Of a stretch of 64,000 nt of DNA, positions 32,263-41,105 are shown piece after piece. The position numbers were made by a program, and so were the translations under genes. The notes below the pieces were generated by a model, which was given only the letters and a program-made list of their open reading frames with translations, had not been told where the DNA came from and ran no database searches. The first letter of the stretch is position 1. Every line of letters starts with the position of its first letter. The stretch lies in contig NZ_JADHDV010000003.1 of assembly GCF_016820515.1 (NCBI RefSeq), positions 78,562 to 142,561 on the forward strand. Direction: 5' to 3'. This DNA is from Pseudoxanthomonas beigongshangi. GTDB lineage: Bacteria > Pseudomonadota > Gammaproteobacteria > Xanthomonadales > Xanthomonadaceae.

Positions 32263-32790
32263 TCAGTGCGTGAGCGCGGTCTGCAGGCGCGACAGCTTGC
32301 CCTTGAGCGAGCCGTCGATGACCACTTCGCCCGCGTCGATCACCGCGCCGCCGATCAGCGACTCGTCGATGGCGGTTTCCACCACGACGTCGCGACCCAG
32401 GCGCTTCTTCAGCGCGACCTTGATCGCGTCCAGCTCGCCGGCCGGCAATGCCACCGCCGAGGTGACCTTGGCGCGGACGATGTGCTCGGCCTCGGCGCGC
32501 AGTTCCTCGAACAGCGCGGCGACTTCCGGCAGCTGCGGCAGGCGACGGGCTTCGGCCAGCAGCGACAGGAAGCGGGTGAACGACTCGCTGGCGCCTTCCG
32601 GAGCCAGCAGCGCGACCGCCTGGGCCTGCGGCAGTTCCGGGTTGGGCAGCAGCGCGGCGACCTGCGGATCGGCGGCGACGCGCGCGGCAAAGCCGAGCGC
32701 GTCGGACCACGCGACGAGGGCGCTTTCGTCACGCGCGGCCGCGAAGGCGGCACGGGCGTAGGGACGGGCGACGGTTAGGGCCTGGCTCAT
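32263..32790 (-). CDS. atpH: ATP synthase delta subunit
   Basis: 175 residues. ARPYARAAFAAA at the start and the C-terminal DESLIGGAVIDAGEVVIDGSL are family-typical. It links F1 to the peripheral stalk b subunits. It follows atpF with a 15-base gap. Confidence 0.96.
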   Translation of the reverse strand: MSQALTVARPYARAAFAAARDESALVAWSDALGFAARVAADPQVAALLPNPELPQAQAVALLAPEGASESFTRFLSLLAEARRLPQLPEVAALFEELRAEAEHIVRAKVTSAVALPAGELDAIKVALKKRLGRDVVVETAIDESLIGGAVIDAGEVVIDGSLKGKLSRLQTALTH

Positions 32791-32805
32791 CGTTCAGCGA
32801 TCCCG

Positions 32806-33276
32806 TCAGATTTCCGCGGCCAGTTCATCGAGCAGCGCCTTGTGGGCGTTGGCATCGATTTCGCGGCGCAGCAGCTTCTCGGCACCGGTCACGGCCAGCG
32901 TGGAGACCTGCTTGCGCAGTTCCTCGCGGGCGCGGGTCGCGGCGGCCTCGATCTCGGCTTCGGCCAGCGCCTTCTGGCGGTTGGCTTCGGCGATCGCCTC
33001 GTTCTTGGCGGCATCGACGATCTGGTTGGCACGGGCGTGCGCCTGATCGATGATTTCGTTCGCCTTGACGCGGGCTTCCTTCAGGGCCTCGTTGACCTTC
33101 TCTTCGGCCACCGCGAGTTCGCGCTGGCTGCGATCAGCGGCAGCCAGGCCTTCGGCGATCTTCTTTTGACGCTCTTCGATCGCGTTCAGCAGCGGCGGCC
33201 AGATCTTGGTCGCGATGATCCAGATCAAACCGGCAAACGCCAGCGCCTGGGCAAATAGGGTCAGACCGATGTTCAT
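32806..33276 (-). CDS. atpF: ATP synthase b subunit
   Basis: 156 residues. One membrane helix at residues about 5-25 ([20 protein letters not shown]) and a long charged helical coiled coil rich in Ala/Glu/Lys. It forms the peripheral stalk as a dimer. Confidence 0.97.
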   Translation of the reverse strand: MNIGLTLFAQALAFAGLIWIIATKIWPPLLNAIEERQKKIAEGLAAADRSQRELAVAEEKVNEALKEARVKANEIIDQAHARANQIVDAAKNEAIAEANRQKALAEAEIEAAATRAREELRKQVSTLAVTGAEKLLRREIDANAHKALLDELAAEI

Positions 33277-33385
33277 GGGTTTAGCTCTGCCAGTGGTGAT
33301 GGGCGGGAAACACGCGGCCTCCCGGCCCTTCTATCTGCGTTGCGGGCGTCCGGATGGCCGTCGCCCGCACTTCAGAAACCGCTGA

Positions 33386-33751
<366 letters not shown>

Positions 33752-34549
33752 TCAGTGGCTGTCTTCCGACAGGCTCAGGTACACGATCGACAGCATCATG
33801 AAAATGAAGGCCTGCAGCGGGATGACCAGCAGGTGGAACAGCATCCAGCCGAGGCCGAAGGCGCCGCCCGCGAGCGCGCCGACGATGCCGGCGCCGCCGA
33901 GCACCCAGATCAGCAGGAACACGATCTCGCCGCCGAACATGTTGCCGAACAGTCGCATGGCCAGCGAGATCGGCTTGCTCAGCCACTCGACGATGTTGAG
34001 GATGAGGTTGAACGGCATCATCCACTTGCCGAACGGCGCGGTCAGGAACTCCTTGGTGAACCCGATCGGGCCCTTGGAGCGCAGCGCGAAGAACAGCATC
34101 AGGAAGAACACGCTGATCGACATGCCGAGGGTCGCGTTGACGTCGGCGGTCGGGACCGGCTTCCAGTAGTGCACGCCCATCAGCTCGAGCGGCTTGGCGA
34201 TGAAGTCTGCCGGAATCATCTTCAGCAGGTTCATCAGCAGGATCCAGAAGAACAGGGTGATCGCGATCGGGGTCACCAGCTTGCTGGTGCCGTGATAGGT
34301 GTCGCGCGCCTGCTTGTCGACGAACTCAAGCATGATTTCGACGAAGGCCTGCCATTTGCCCGGGACGCCCGAGGTCGCCTTGCGGGTGGCCAGCCAGAAC
34401 ATGAACACCATCAGCAGACCCATCAGCACCGAAGTGATGATGGTGTCCAGATGGATGGCCCAGAACCCGCCCTCCTGAACCTGGAACGTCAGGTTGTGGA
34501 GGTGGTGCTGGATGTAACCGGTGGGTGTCAGTGTTTCCTCGCCCGCCAT
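33752..34549 (-). CDS. atpB: ATP synthase a subunit
   Basis: 265 residues. Five to six helices. The essential stator arginine is in SLAMRLFGNMFGGEIV, and further conserved residues appear in the terminal helix (AGGAFGLGWMLFHLLVIPLQ). It forms the proton half-channels with the c ring. Confidence 0.97.
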   Translation of the reverse strand: MAGEETLTPTGYIQHHLHNLTFQVQEGGFWAIHLDTIITSVLMGLLMVFMFWLATRKATSGVPGKWQAFVEIMLEFVDKQARDTYHGTSKLVTPIAITLFFWILLMNLLKMIPADFIAKPLELMGVHYWKPVPTADVNATLGMSISVFFLMLFFALRSKGPIGFTKEFLTAPFGKWMMPFNLILNIVEWLSKPISLAMRLFGNMFGGEIVFLLIWVLGGAGIVGALAGGAFGLGWMLFHLLVIPLQAFIFMMLSIVYLSLSEDSH

Positions 34550-34578
34550 GTGTCCTAGATCCTGCTAATAAGAATTTT

Positions 34579-34947
34579 TTATCGGAGCCTGGCCATCGCC
34601 AGCGCCTGTGCCGCCATCCCGGTCAGCGTGCCGGCCAGCAGGGCCAGAGGTGGAAGTTTCCACACCCCGATTCCCAGCAGCAGCACCACAACAACCGTGA
34701 TCCACTTGATAACCATCCCGGCCAGCAACCGCACCATCGCGGTCCCCGCACCGGTCACCCCGGCGCCGAAGGCCAGCCGGGCAGCGAACCATCCCCCCGC
34801 CACCATCGCCAGTCCCCCGACCGCGGCCGCCAGCGCCTGGGATTTTCCCCAGAGCAGGAAGGCCATCGCGACCAGCAGCACGGCACCCAGCTGGAAAGCC
34901 GTTGCGCGCAATACCAGCCGCCGGCCCGCAGCGACGGAGTTCAGCAC
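34579..34947 (-). CDS. atpI: ATP synthase accessory protein AtpI
   Basis: 122 residues from a GTG at 34945-34947 (VLNSVAAGRRLVLRATAFQL). Four helices are visible: FQLGAVLLVAMAFLLWG, LAAAVGGLAMVAGGWFAARL, MVRLLAGMVIKWITVVVVLLL and LALLAGTLTGMAAQALAMARL. The frame continues upstream, but no better start lies close to the promoter. AtpI is poorly conserved and helps in c-ring assembly. It is the first gene of the operon. Confidence 0.8.
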   Translation of the reverse strand: MLNSVAAGRRLVLRATAFQLGAVLLVAMAFLLWGKSQALAAAVGGLAMVAGGWFAARLAFGAGVTGAGTAMVRLLAGMVIKWITVVVVLLLGIGVWKLPPLALLAGTLTGMAAQALAMARLR

Positions 34948-35010
34948 AGTAGGTCCTACGGGGTTTCGTGGCGGGGAACAAGGCCTGATAGCGCCTCGCC
35001 GAGCCGCAAA

Positions 35011-35040
35011 AGTATAGCAGGGGGCTATTTTCCGGGACAA
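35011..35040 (-). promoter_or_regulatory. Promoter of the atp operon
   Basis: On the minus strand -35 TTGTCC (35035-35040) and -10 TATACT (35011-35016) have an 18-base spacer. The start would be near 35003, giving a leader of about 55 bases before the atpI GTG. Confidence 0.6.
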
Positions 35041-35206
35041 CCGCCGAAGGTCGTAAAGTTGCGTTCGCGGGCTGTCATGGGTGGCTTTCGTGACGGGAAC
35101 CTGCCGGTAACCGTTTCCAGCCCGGATGACCGGCGGCCGCCTCGCCTCCCTGTTCATATTTTTATCGCATTTTTTGCGGAACTTTGACGAACTCCCTTGG
35201 TCAGTC

Positions 35207-35297
35207 CTGCTTGCAAGGTCTGCGAACCAACTTCCTCGTCCGATGCTCCGAGCAGACCTTTAGAAGCCCCGAGGCTCCTGGCCCGGGGCTTCGCTCT
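35207..35297 (+). ncRNA. Candidate small RNA with intrinsic terminator
   Basis: On the plus strand a 7-bp stem GGTCTGC (35219-35225) / GCAGACC (35252-35258) with a 26-base loop that exposes CTTCCTCGTCC is followed directly by a terminator stem GAAGCCCC (35263-35270) / GGGGCTTC (35285-35292) and GCTCTTT. There is no gene ending just before it, so a standalone RNA is the simplest explanation. The 5' end is uncertain. Confidence 0.4.
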
Positions 35298-35402
35298 TTC
35301 CGGGACTGGCGTTTTCACGCGACGAGAACCGCGGTTTCACTTCATGTCCACGGCATGACGCAGAGGGTGGAAAGCCTGTTCATTGTTCCAGGAGAGACAG
35401 GC

Positions 35403-36206
35403 ATGAGATTTCGGGCTTCCCTTCCCCTGATGCTGGTTTTCGGCGCCGCCGGCATTTCGGCGGCAAACGCGCAGGAACCGGACCGCTTCACCCTCCGGCT
35501 GGGCGCCATGGACGTCGACGCCGACGGCGTGCTCAGCGGACGAACCAATTTCCAGGGCCAGGATCTGCGCTTTTCCCAGGACTTCGACTTCGGCGGCAAG
35601 GAACTGGTCCCGCGCATCGACGGCGTGTTCCGGATGGGCCAGCGGCACCGGCTGATCTTCGACTACTTCCAGTACGACAAGGACCGCCGGGCGACGCTGG
35701 GAGAGGACCTCTCGTATGACGATGTCACCATTCCCGCCGGCAGCTTCGCCAAGGGCAAGGCCAAGTTCCAGCTGGCCAGCCTGATGTACGACTACGCCGT
35801 GGTCGATACGCCCACCTTCAATCTCGGCCTGCAGATCGGCGCCGAGTGGGCCAAGCTGGAAGGCCGCCTGTATGCCGAGGCCGGCGAGAACAGCTATGAA
35901 ACCCGCAGCAGCGACGACGGCTACGCGCCGGTGGTGGGCCTGCGCCTGACCGCCACACCCAATGAAAAGTGGCTGTTCAACCTGCAGGGCCAGTACCTGG
36001 ACGCCGGTTGGGGCGATTTCGGCGACTACGACGGCAGCATCACCCGCGCCAACGCGCTGGTCGAATACCGCTTCACTCCGCATTTCGGGCTGTTCGCCGG
36101 CTATGACTGGTTCAAGCTGGACGTCGAACGCGCGGGCAGCGACGGGCTGCTGGGACTGGATCAGCGCTTCAAGGGTCCGATAGCCGGCGTGACCCTGGCG
36201 TTCTGA
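35403..36206 (+). CDS. Outer-membrane beta-barrel protein, unknown role
   Basis: 267 residues. A signal peptide of about 23 residues (LMLVFGAAGISAANA) precedes alternating strands rich in aromatic and charged residues (RLIFDYFQYDKDRRATL, FGLFAGYDWFKLDVE), and it ends with a C-terminal phenylalanine (GVTLAF) typical of Bam-inserted barrels. About ten to twelve strands fit the length. I see no enzymatic motifs. A GAGAGACAG precedes the ATG by three bases as a weak RBS. No regulator is adjacent. Confidence 0.7.
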   Translation: MRFRASLPLMLVFGAAGISAANAQEPDRFTLRLGAMDVDADGVLSGRTNFQGQDLRFSQDFDFGGKELVPRIDGVFRMGQRHRLIFDYFQYDKDRRATLGEDLSYDDVTIPAGSFAKGKAKFQLASLMYDYAVVDTPTFNLGLQIGAEWAKLEGRLYAEAGENSYETRSSDDGYAPVVGLRLTATPNEKWLFNLQGQYLDAGWGDFGDYDGSITRANALVEYRFTPHFGLFAGYDWFKLDVERAGSDGLLGLDQRFKGPIAGVTLAF

Positions 36207-36272
36207 ATTTATAGGTAATGTCTATCTAAAATGCTGAAAGGACTCATTGGACTTTGGCTGGCCCGACCTCAT

Positions 36273-36291
36273 AATGAGAATCAATCTCATT
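36273..36291 (+). promoter_or_regulatory. Fur box upstream of DUF2061 gene
   Basis: AATGAGA (36273-36279) and TCTCATT (36285-36291) make a perfect 7-5-7 inverted repeat of the Fur type (AATGAGAATcaaTCTCATT). It is 18 bases upstream of the ATG at 36310. Confidence 0.75.
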
Positions 36292-36309
36292 TGGGCATCG
36301 AGGTCGACC

Positions 36310-36513
36310 ATGACCAAGACATTCACCTTCGCCGCCCTGCACTTCTCGGTCGCCTTCCTGCTGGGCTGGGCATTCACCGGCAGCTGGCTGGTCGGCGGTG
36401 CGCTGGCCCTGGTCGAGCCGGCCTGCAATACGGTGGTATTCCATTTCCACGAGAAAGTGTGGAAGCGGATCGAGCGTCGCCGCGCCGAGCGCGCGGCCGC
36501 CGTTCCCGCGTGA
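36310..36513 (+). CDS. DUF2061 membrane protein
   Basis: 67 residues with a helix at about 8-34 (ALHFSVAFLLGWAFTGSWLVGG) and a second hydrophobic stretch with VEPACNTVVFHFHEKVWKRIE. The conserved H-x-H and aromatic motif is typical of DUF2061. A Fur box in front suggests iron-responsive expression. Function unknown. The stop codon is followed at once by a palindromic repeat. Confidence 0.8.
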   Translation: MTKTFTFAALHFSVAFLLGWAFTGSWLVGGALALVEPACNTVVFHFHEKVWKRIERRRAERAAAVPA

Positions 36514-36593
36514 CCCCGTAGAGCGGAGCTTGCTCCGCTGCGGGATGTCTCGTACCCGGGACGCTCCAGCCGAGCAAGCTCGGCTCTACGGGG
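36514..36593. repeat. REP-like palindrome (GTAGAGCGGAGC type), copy 2
   Basis: Terminal inverted repeat CCCCGTAGAGC (36514-36524) / GCTCTACGGGG (36583-36593) enclosing two hairpins, GCGGAGCTTGCTCCGC and CCGAGCAAGCTCGG. It starts right after the DUF2061 stop and supplies the stop codon and last residues of the convergent DUF6624 gene. Confidence 0.8.
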
Positions 36594-37266
36594 GCGGGGG
36601 AAACATCTGGGTCGCCATGCAGACGTAGTCGGCCAGCGGCATGTCACCCATCGCCGCGCGCCGCTGATCGACTTCCGACTCCGGCGCCTCGATCGGCTTG
36701 GGCACCCAGCGTCCGCCTTGCGCCAATAGCTGGCTGCCATAGCGCTGCGGCTTGCCCTGCCCCGCCAGCACGCGGTCGGTCAGCAGGATGAACTGGTGGC
36801 GGGAGATTTCCCCGCTCTGCACGCGTGGCGTGATCGCCGACAGCATCTGCTCCTGGAACGCCGGATCGGCGTCGGCGTGCTGCACCAGCAGCCAGGCCGC
36901 ATCGACGCCATCGCGCCCGACCAGTTCGGCGGTGGGGAATCCATGTTCGGCGACAATCTGTTTGAGCCGCGGCAGGTGCTCGGCGTCGACCTGCATCATC
37001 TGCCGGATATCCTCCTGCGACCAGTCGCCATCGCGGACGTCCTGATCGCGGGCCTGCATCCGCAGTAGTTCGATCCGCAGATCCGACAGGCGTGCCGCGG
37101 CGTCGGCGATATCCGGCGGGGACGGCTTGGGGTGCAGGCGGGCGAACGCCGCCGCGCCCGGGCATTTCGCGTAGGCGGCGGCTTCCTGCGGGTCATCGTC
37201 GGCCCTGGCAGGCAGCATCAGCACCGGCACCAACAATACGGCCGCGGCCATCCAGCGATACGTCAT
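36586..37266 (-). CDS. DUF6624-like periplasmic protein
   Basis: 226 residues. A signal peptide (YRWMAAAVLLVPVLMLPARA) is followed by a conserved core with QVDAEHLPRLKQIVAEHGFPT, VGRDGVDAAWLLVQHADADP and LTDRVLAGQGKPQRYGSQL. These are hallmarks of DUF6624 proteins. The chosen ATG is 37266, a second lies at 37287. The last four codons are proline and the stop lies inside the palindromic repeat 36514-36593, so the C-terminus was probably changed by that insertion. Function unknown. Confidence 0.8.
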   Translation of the reverse strand: MTYRWMAAAVLLVPVLMLPARADDDPQEAAAYAKCPGAAAFARLHPKPSPPDIADAAARLSDLRIELLRMQARDQDVRDGDWSQEDIRQMMQVDAEHLPRLKQIVAEHGFPTAELVGRDGVDAAWLLVQHADADPAFQEQMLSAITPRVQSGEISRHQFILLTDRVLAGQGKPQRYGSQLLAQGGRWVPKPIEAPESEVDQRRAAMGDMPLADYVCMATQMFPPPP

Positions 37267-37373
37267 CGAATCATCCCGTCCGTGCATGTCTGTCGTCGGT
37301 GATTCTAGCCCCGTCACATGCGCGGCCCGTCCGGAAAAGGAAACCGCCCACGTGGGGCGGTTCCTGTGAAGGT

Positions 37374-39524
37374 TTACTTCTTCTTCGGAATGTACAGATC
37401 GGTGATGGTGCCTTCGTAGACTTCGGCCGCCATCGCCACCGTCTCGCTGAGGGTCGGGTGCGGATGGATGGTGCTGCCGATGTCGCCGGCTTCGGCGCCC
37501 ATCTCGATCGCCAGCGCGATTTCGCTGATCAGATCGCCGGCATGCACGCCGACGATGCCGCCGCCGATGATGCGGTGGGTTTCCTCGTCGAAGATCAGCT
37601 TGGTGGAACCTTCGCCGCGACCGATGCCGACCGCGCGCGCCGACGCCACCCACGGGAACTTGCCGATGCCGACCTTCAGGCCCTTGGCCCTGGCTTCGGT
37701 CTCGGTGACGCCGACCCAGGCGATTTCCGGATCGGTGTAGGCCACCGACGGAATCACCCGCGCCACCCATTCCTTCTTCTCGCCCGCGGCCACTTCCGCC
37801 GCCAGCTTGCCTTCATGGGTGGCCTTGTGCGCGAGCATGGGCTGGCCAACCAGATCGCCGATGGCGAAGATGTGCGGCACGTTGGTGCGCATCTGCGGGT
37901 CCACCGGAATGAAGCCGCGATCGGTGACGGTCACGCCGGCCTTGTCGGCATCCAGCTTGCCGCCGTTGGGCGAACGGCCCACCGCGACCAGCACGCGATC
38001 CCAGGTGCCGGATTCCAGTTCCGGCTTCTGGCCTTCGGTGGCGCTCTCGAACGACACGGTGATGCCCTTCTTGGAAGCTTCGACCTTGGCGGCCTTGGTC
38101 TTCAGGTGCACGGCCACGCCCTGCTTCTTCAGGCGGTCGGCCAGCGGCTTGACCAGGTCCTTGTCGGCGCCGGGCATCAGCTGGTCCATGAACTCGACCA
38201 CGGTCACTTCGCTGCCCAGCGCGCGGTACACCGTCGCCATTTCCAGGCCGATGATGCCGCCGCCGACCACCAGCAGCTTCTTCGGCACTTCCTGCAGCGC
38301 CAGCGCGTCGGTGGAATCCATCACCCGCGGATCGTCCCACGGGAAGTTGGGCAGCTTCACCGCCTGCGAACCGGCGGCGATGATGCAGTTCTCGAAACGC
38401 AGCAGTTGGGTCTTGCCATCGCTGCCGGTGATTTCCAGTTCGTGCGGCGAGACGAACTTCGCCACGCCCTGCACGGTGCGCACCTTGCGTTGCTTGGCCA
38501 TGCCGGCCAGGCCCTTGGTGAACTGGCCGACCACGCGGTTCTGCTTGAAGTCGCGCAGCTTGTCGAGATCGATCTTCGGCTTGGCGAACTCGATGCCGAT
38601 ATCTGCCGAATGCGCGGTCTCGTCGATCAGTGCGGCGGCATGCAGCAGTGCCTTGGACGGGATGCAACCGACGTTGAGGCAGACGCCGCCCAGCGAGTCG
38701 TAGCGCTCCACCAGCACGGTGTCGAGGCCGACGTCGGCGGCGCGGAACGCGGCGGTGTAACCACCGGGACCGGAACCGATCACCACCATCCGGCATTCGA
38801 TGTTCGCGGGCTGGCCGGTGCCCAGCGCCGGTTTCGGCGCAGCGGGTTCGGCCGGCGCGCGGTGCGAAGGCGTGACCGGCGGCTTGCTGGCCGGCGCGGC
38901 GGCGGCGGGCGCGGCCGCGCCGCTTTCCAGCACGGCCACCACGCTGCCTTCGGACAGGGTGTCGCCCAGCTTGACCTTCAGTTCCTTGATCACCCCGGCG
39001 GCCGGCGACGGCACTTCCATCGTCGCCTTGTCCGATTCCAGGGTGACCAGGCCCTGATCCTTCTTCACCGTGTCGCCCACGGCGACCAGGATTTCGATGA
39101 CCGGCACGTCGTTGTAGCCGCCGATGTCCGGCACCTTGGCTTCCAGGGTGCCGCCCGCCGATGCCGCAGGCGCGGATGGCGCGGCAGGCGCCGGCGCGGA
39201 GGCGGCCGGAACAGCGGGTGCGGCCGCCTTGGCCGGCGCAGCCGGAGCGGCGGCGGGCGCGGACGGCGCCGCGGCGGCACCTTCGACTTCCAGCACCGCC
39301 ACCACGCTGCCTTCGGACAGGGCATCGCCCAGCTTGACTTTCAATTCCTTGATCACGCCGGCGGCCGAGGACGGCACTTCCATCGTGGCCTTGTCCGATT
39401 CCAGGGTGACCAGGCCCTGATCCTTCTTCACCGTGTCGCCCACCGCGACCAGGATCTCGATGACCGGCACATCGTCGTAACCGCCGATGTCGGGGACTTT
39501 TACTTCAACAGTCGTGTTTGCCAT
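37374..39524 (-). CDS. lpd: Dihydrolipoamide dehydrogenase (E3) with two N-terminal lipoyl domains
   Basis: 716 residues, much longer than usual E3. Two lipoyl domains occupy about 6-79 (lipoyl lysine 45) and 127-200 (lysine 166), joined by Ala/Pro linkers (80-126 and 201-240). The E3 body follows: FAD site GSGPGG (250-255), the redox pair in GGVCLNVGCIPSK (Cys 282 and 287), NAD site VVGGGIIGLEMATV and the catalytic HPHPT (687-690) near the C-terminus. Both lipoyl domains are almost identical, so the duplication is recent. It follows aceF by 15 bases. It reoxidises dihydrolipoyl groups of the pyruvate dehydrogenase complex. Confidence 0.96.
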   Translation of the reverse strand: MANTTVEVKVPDIGGYDDVPVIEILVAVGDTVKKDQGLVTLESDKATMEVPSSAAGVIKELKVKLGDALSEGSVVAVLEVEGAAAAPSAPAAAPAAPAKAAAPAVPAASAPAPAAPSAPAASAGGTLEAKVPDIGGYNDVPVIEILVAVGDTVKKDQGLVTLESDKATMEVPSPAAGVIKELKVKLGDTLSEGSVVAVLESGAAAPAAAAPASKPPVTPSHRAPAEPAAPKPALGTGQPANIECRMVVIGSGPGGYTAAFRAADVGLDTVLVERYDSLGGVCLNVGCIPSKALLHAAALIDETAHSADIGIEFAKPKIDLDKLRDFKQNRVVGQFTKGLAGMAKQRKVRTVQGVAKFVSPHELEITGSDGKTQLLRFENCIIAAGSQAVKLPNFPWDDPRVMDSTDALALQEVPKKLLVVGGGIIGLEMATVYRALGSEVTVVEFMDQLMPGADKDLVKPLADRLKKQGVAVHLKTKAAKVEASKKGITVSFESATEGQKPELESGTWDRVLVAVGRSPNGGKLDADKAGVTVTDRGFIPVDPQMRTNVPHIFAIGDLVGQPMLAHKATHEGKLAAEVAAGEKKEWVARVIPSVAYTDPEIAWVGVTETEARAKGLKVGIGKFPWVASARAVGIGRGEGSTKLIFDEETHRIIGGGIVGVHAGDLISEIALAIEMGAEAGDIGSTIHPHPTLSETVAMAAEVYEGTITDLYIPKKK

Positions 39525-39539
39525 GGTTCCAGCCCCCGC

Positions 39540-40958
39540 TTACAGCAGCACGCGACGCAGGTCGCCCATCAGTTGCGCCAGGTACGCGGTGAAGCGCGCG
39601 GCGGAGGCACCGTCGATGACGCGGTGGTCGTAGCTCAGCGAAAGCGGCAGCAGCATGCGCGGCGCGAACTGCTTGCCGTCCCACACCGGCTGGATGGAGG
39701 ACTTGGACACGCCGAGGATGGCGACTTCCGGCGCGTTGACGATCGGAGTGAACGCGGTGCCGCCGATACCGCCCAGCGAGGAAATCGAGAAGCAGCCGCC
39801 GGACATGTCGGCCGGGCCGAGCTTGCCGTCGCGGGCCTTCTTGGCCAGTTCACTGGTTTCGGCGGCCAGCTCGTTGACGCCCTTCTTGTCGACGTCGCGG
39901 ATGACCGGCACGACCAGGCCGTTCGGGGTATCGGCGGCGAAGCCGATATGGAAGTACTTCTTCAGGGTGAGGTTCTCGCCGCTGGCGTCCAGCGAGGCGT
40001 TGAACTCGGGATACTTCTTCAGCGCGGCGACGCTGGCCTTCATCAGGAACGCGAGCATGGTCAGCTTGATGCCGGCCTTCTCGTTTTCCTTGTTCAGCGC
40101 CACGCGCAGCGCTTCCAGCTCGGTGATGTCGGCGTGATCGTGCTGGGTGACGTGCGGAATCATCGCCCAGTTGCGCGCGAGATTGGCGCCGGAAATCTTC
40201 TTGATGCGCGACAGCGGCTGGACTTCGACTTCGCCGAACTTGCTGAAGTCCACCTTCGGCCACGGCAGCAGGTTCAGCCCGCCACCAGCGCTGGCGACAG
40301 GCGCGGCACCGGCCGCGGCCGGCACGCCGCCGGACAGGGCCGCCTTCACGTAGCGCTGCACGTCTTCCTTGCTGATGCGGCCGCCGCGTTCGCTGCCCTT
40401 GACCTGATCCAGATCGACGCCGAGCTCACGGGCGAACAGGCGCACCGTCGGGCTGGCGTAGGCCACCTTGGACGGCAGCACGCGGTCAGCATTGAACTCC
40501 ACCGGCGGGGTGCGCGGGGGCACGGCTTCCGGATCGATGCCGGGCTTGTCTTCCAGCGCGCGCGGCGCGGCGGCTTCCTGCGCGATCTCGCGCTGGGTGA
40601 GCTTGTCCGGGGTGGGGGCGACCGCGACCGGCTCGACCTTCGCGCCGGTCTCGGCAGTCTTGACCGGCTCGGCCTTGGCCGGTTCAGCCTTCGGCGCGGC
40701 GGGAGCGGCGGCGCCTTCGGCCACCTCGATCAGGGCGACCACCGAGCCTTCGGCCAGTTCGTCGCCCAGCTTGACCTTCAATTCCTTGACCACACCGGCG
40801 AAGGCCGACGGGACTTCCATCGTCGCCTTGTCGGACTCCAGGGTGACCAGGCCTTGATCCTTGGCGACGGTATCGCCAACGGCGACCAGCACTTCAATGA
40901 CGGGAACGTCACTGTAGCCACCGATGTCGGGAACACGCGCTTCCTTGATTTCGGCCAT
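39540..40958 (-). CDS. aceF: Dihydrolipoamide acetyltransferase (pyruvate dehydrogenase E2)
   Basis: 472 residues with one lipoyl domain (lipoyl lysine 44 in ESDKATME), a linker rich in Ala/Pro/Lys, a peripheral subunit-binding domain (KVAYASPTVRLFAREL, GRISKEDVQRYVK) and the catalytic domain with the SYDHRVIDGA active-site histidine near the C-terminus. The ATG at 40958 is fixed by the lipoyl domain; a longer frame upstream crosses the palindrome at 40983. aceE (E1) is not in the window. It is the first gene of aceF-lpd. Confidence 0.96.
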   Translation of the reverse strand: MAEIKEARVPDIGGYSDVPVIEVLVAVGDTVAKDQGLVTLESDKATMEVPSAFAGVVKELKVKLGDELAEGSVVALIEVAEGAAAPAAPKAEPAKAEPVKTAETGAKVEPVAVAPTPDKLTQREIAQEAAAPRALEDKPGIDPEAVPPRTPPVEFNADRVLPSKVAYASPTVRLFARELGVDLDQVKGSERGGRISKEDVQRYVKAALSGGVPAAAGAAPVASAGGGLNLLPWPKVDFSKFGEVEVQPLSRIKKISGANLARNWAMIPHVTQHDHADITELEALRVALNKENEKAGIKLTMLAFLMKASVAALKKYPEFNASLDASGENLTLKKYFHIGFAADTPNGLVVPVIRDVDKKGVNELAAETSELAKKARDGKLGPADMSGGCFSISSLGGIGGTAFTPIVNAPEVAILGVSKSSIQPVWDGKQFAPRMLLPLSLSYDHRVIDGASAARFTAYLAQLMGDLRRVLL

Positions 40959-40982
40959 GGGGGAACTCCAGCGATCACTTGC

Positions 40983-41002
40983 CAATAGGGGAACCCCTAT
41001 TG
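40983..41002. promoter_or_regulatory. 20-bp palindrome upstream of aceF, possible operator
   Basis: CAATAGGGG-AA-CCCCTATTG is a 9-2-9 inverted repeat 25 bases before the aceF ATG. The position fits a repressor site in the leader or promoter. Confidence 0.5.
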
Positions 41003-41105
41003 TGGCCATCCCCGCCCGGTGCGCCAACCTCTGAGGGCAATTATTTTCGGGCCGGGACCGCTGGAATCGGCCGTCGCGGCTCGCGCGACGGCATGCACGC
41101 CTTGC

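Larger units (their letters stand above)
34948..35402. other. 455-base intergenic region between atpI and the outer-membrane gene
   Basis: Holds the atp promoter, an AT-rich block around 35150-35180 (possible plus-strand promoter area), the candidate small RNA, and about 100 bases of leader for the outer-membrane protein gene at 35403. No protein-coding frame looks real. Confidence 0.5.

Noticed and set aside
37092..40988. A 1298-codon open frame on the plus strand
   Set aside because: It is antisense to lpd and aceF, whose motifs are unambiguous.
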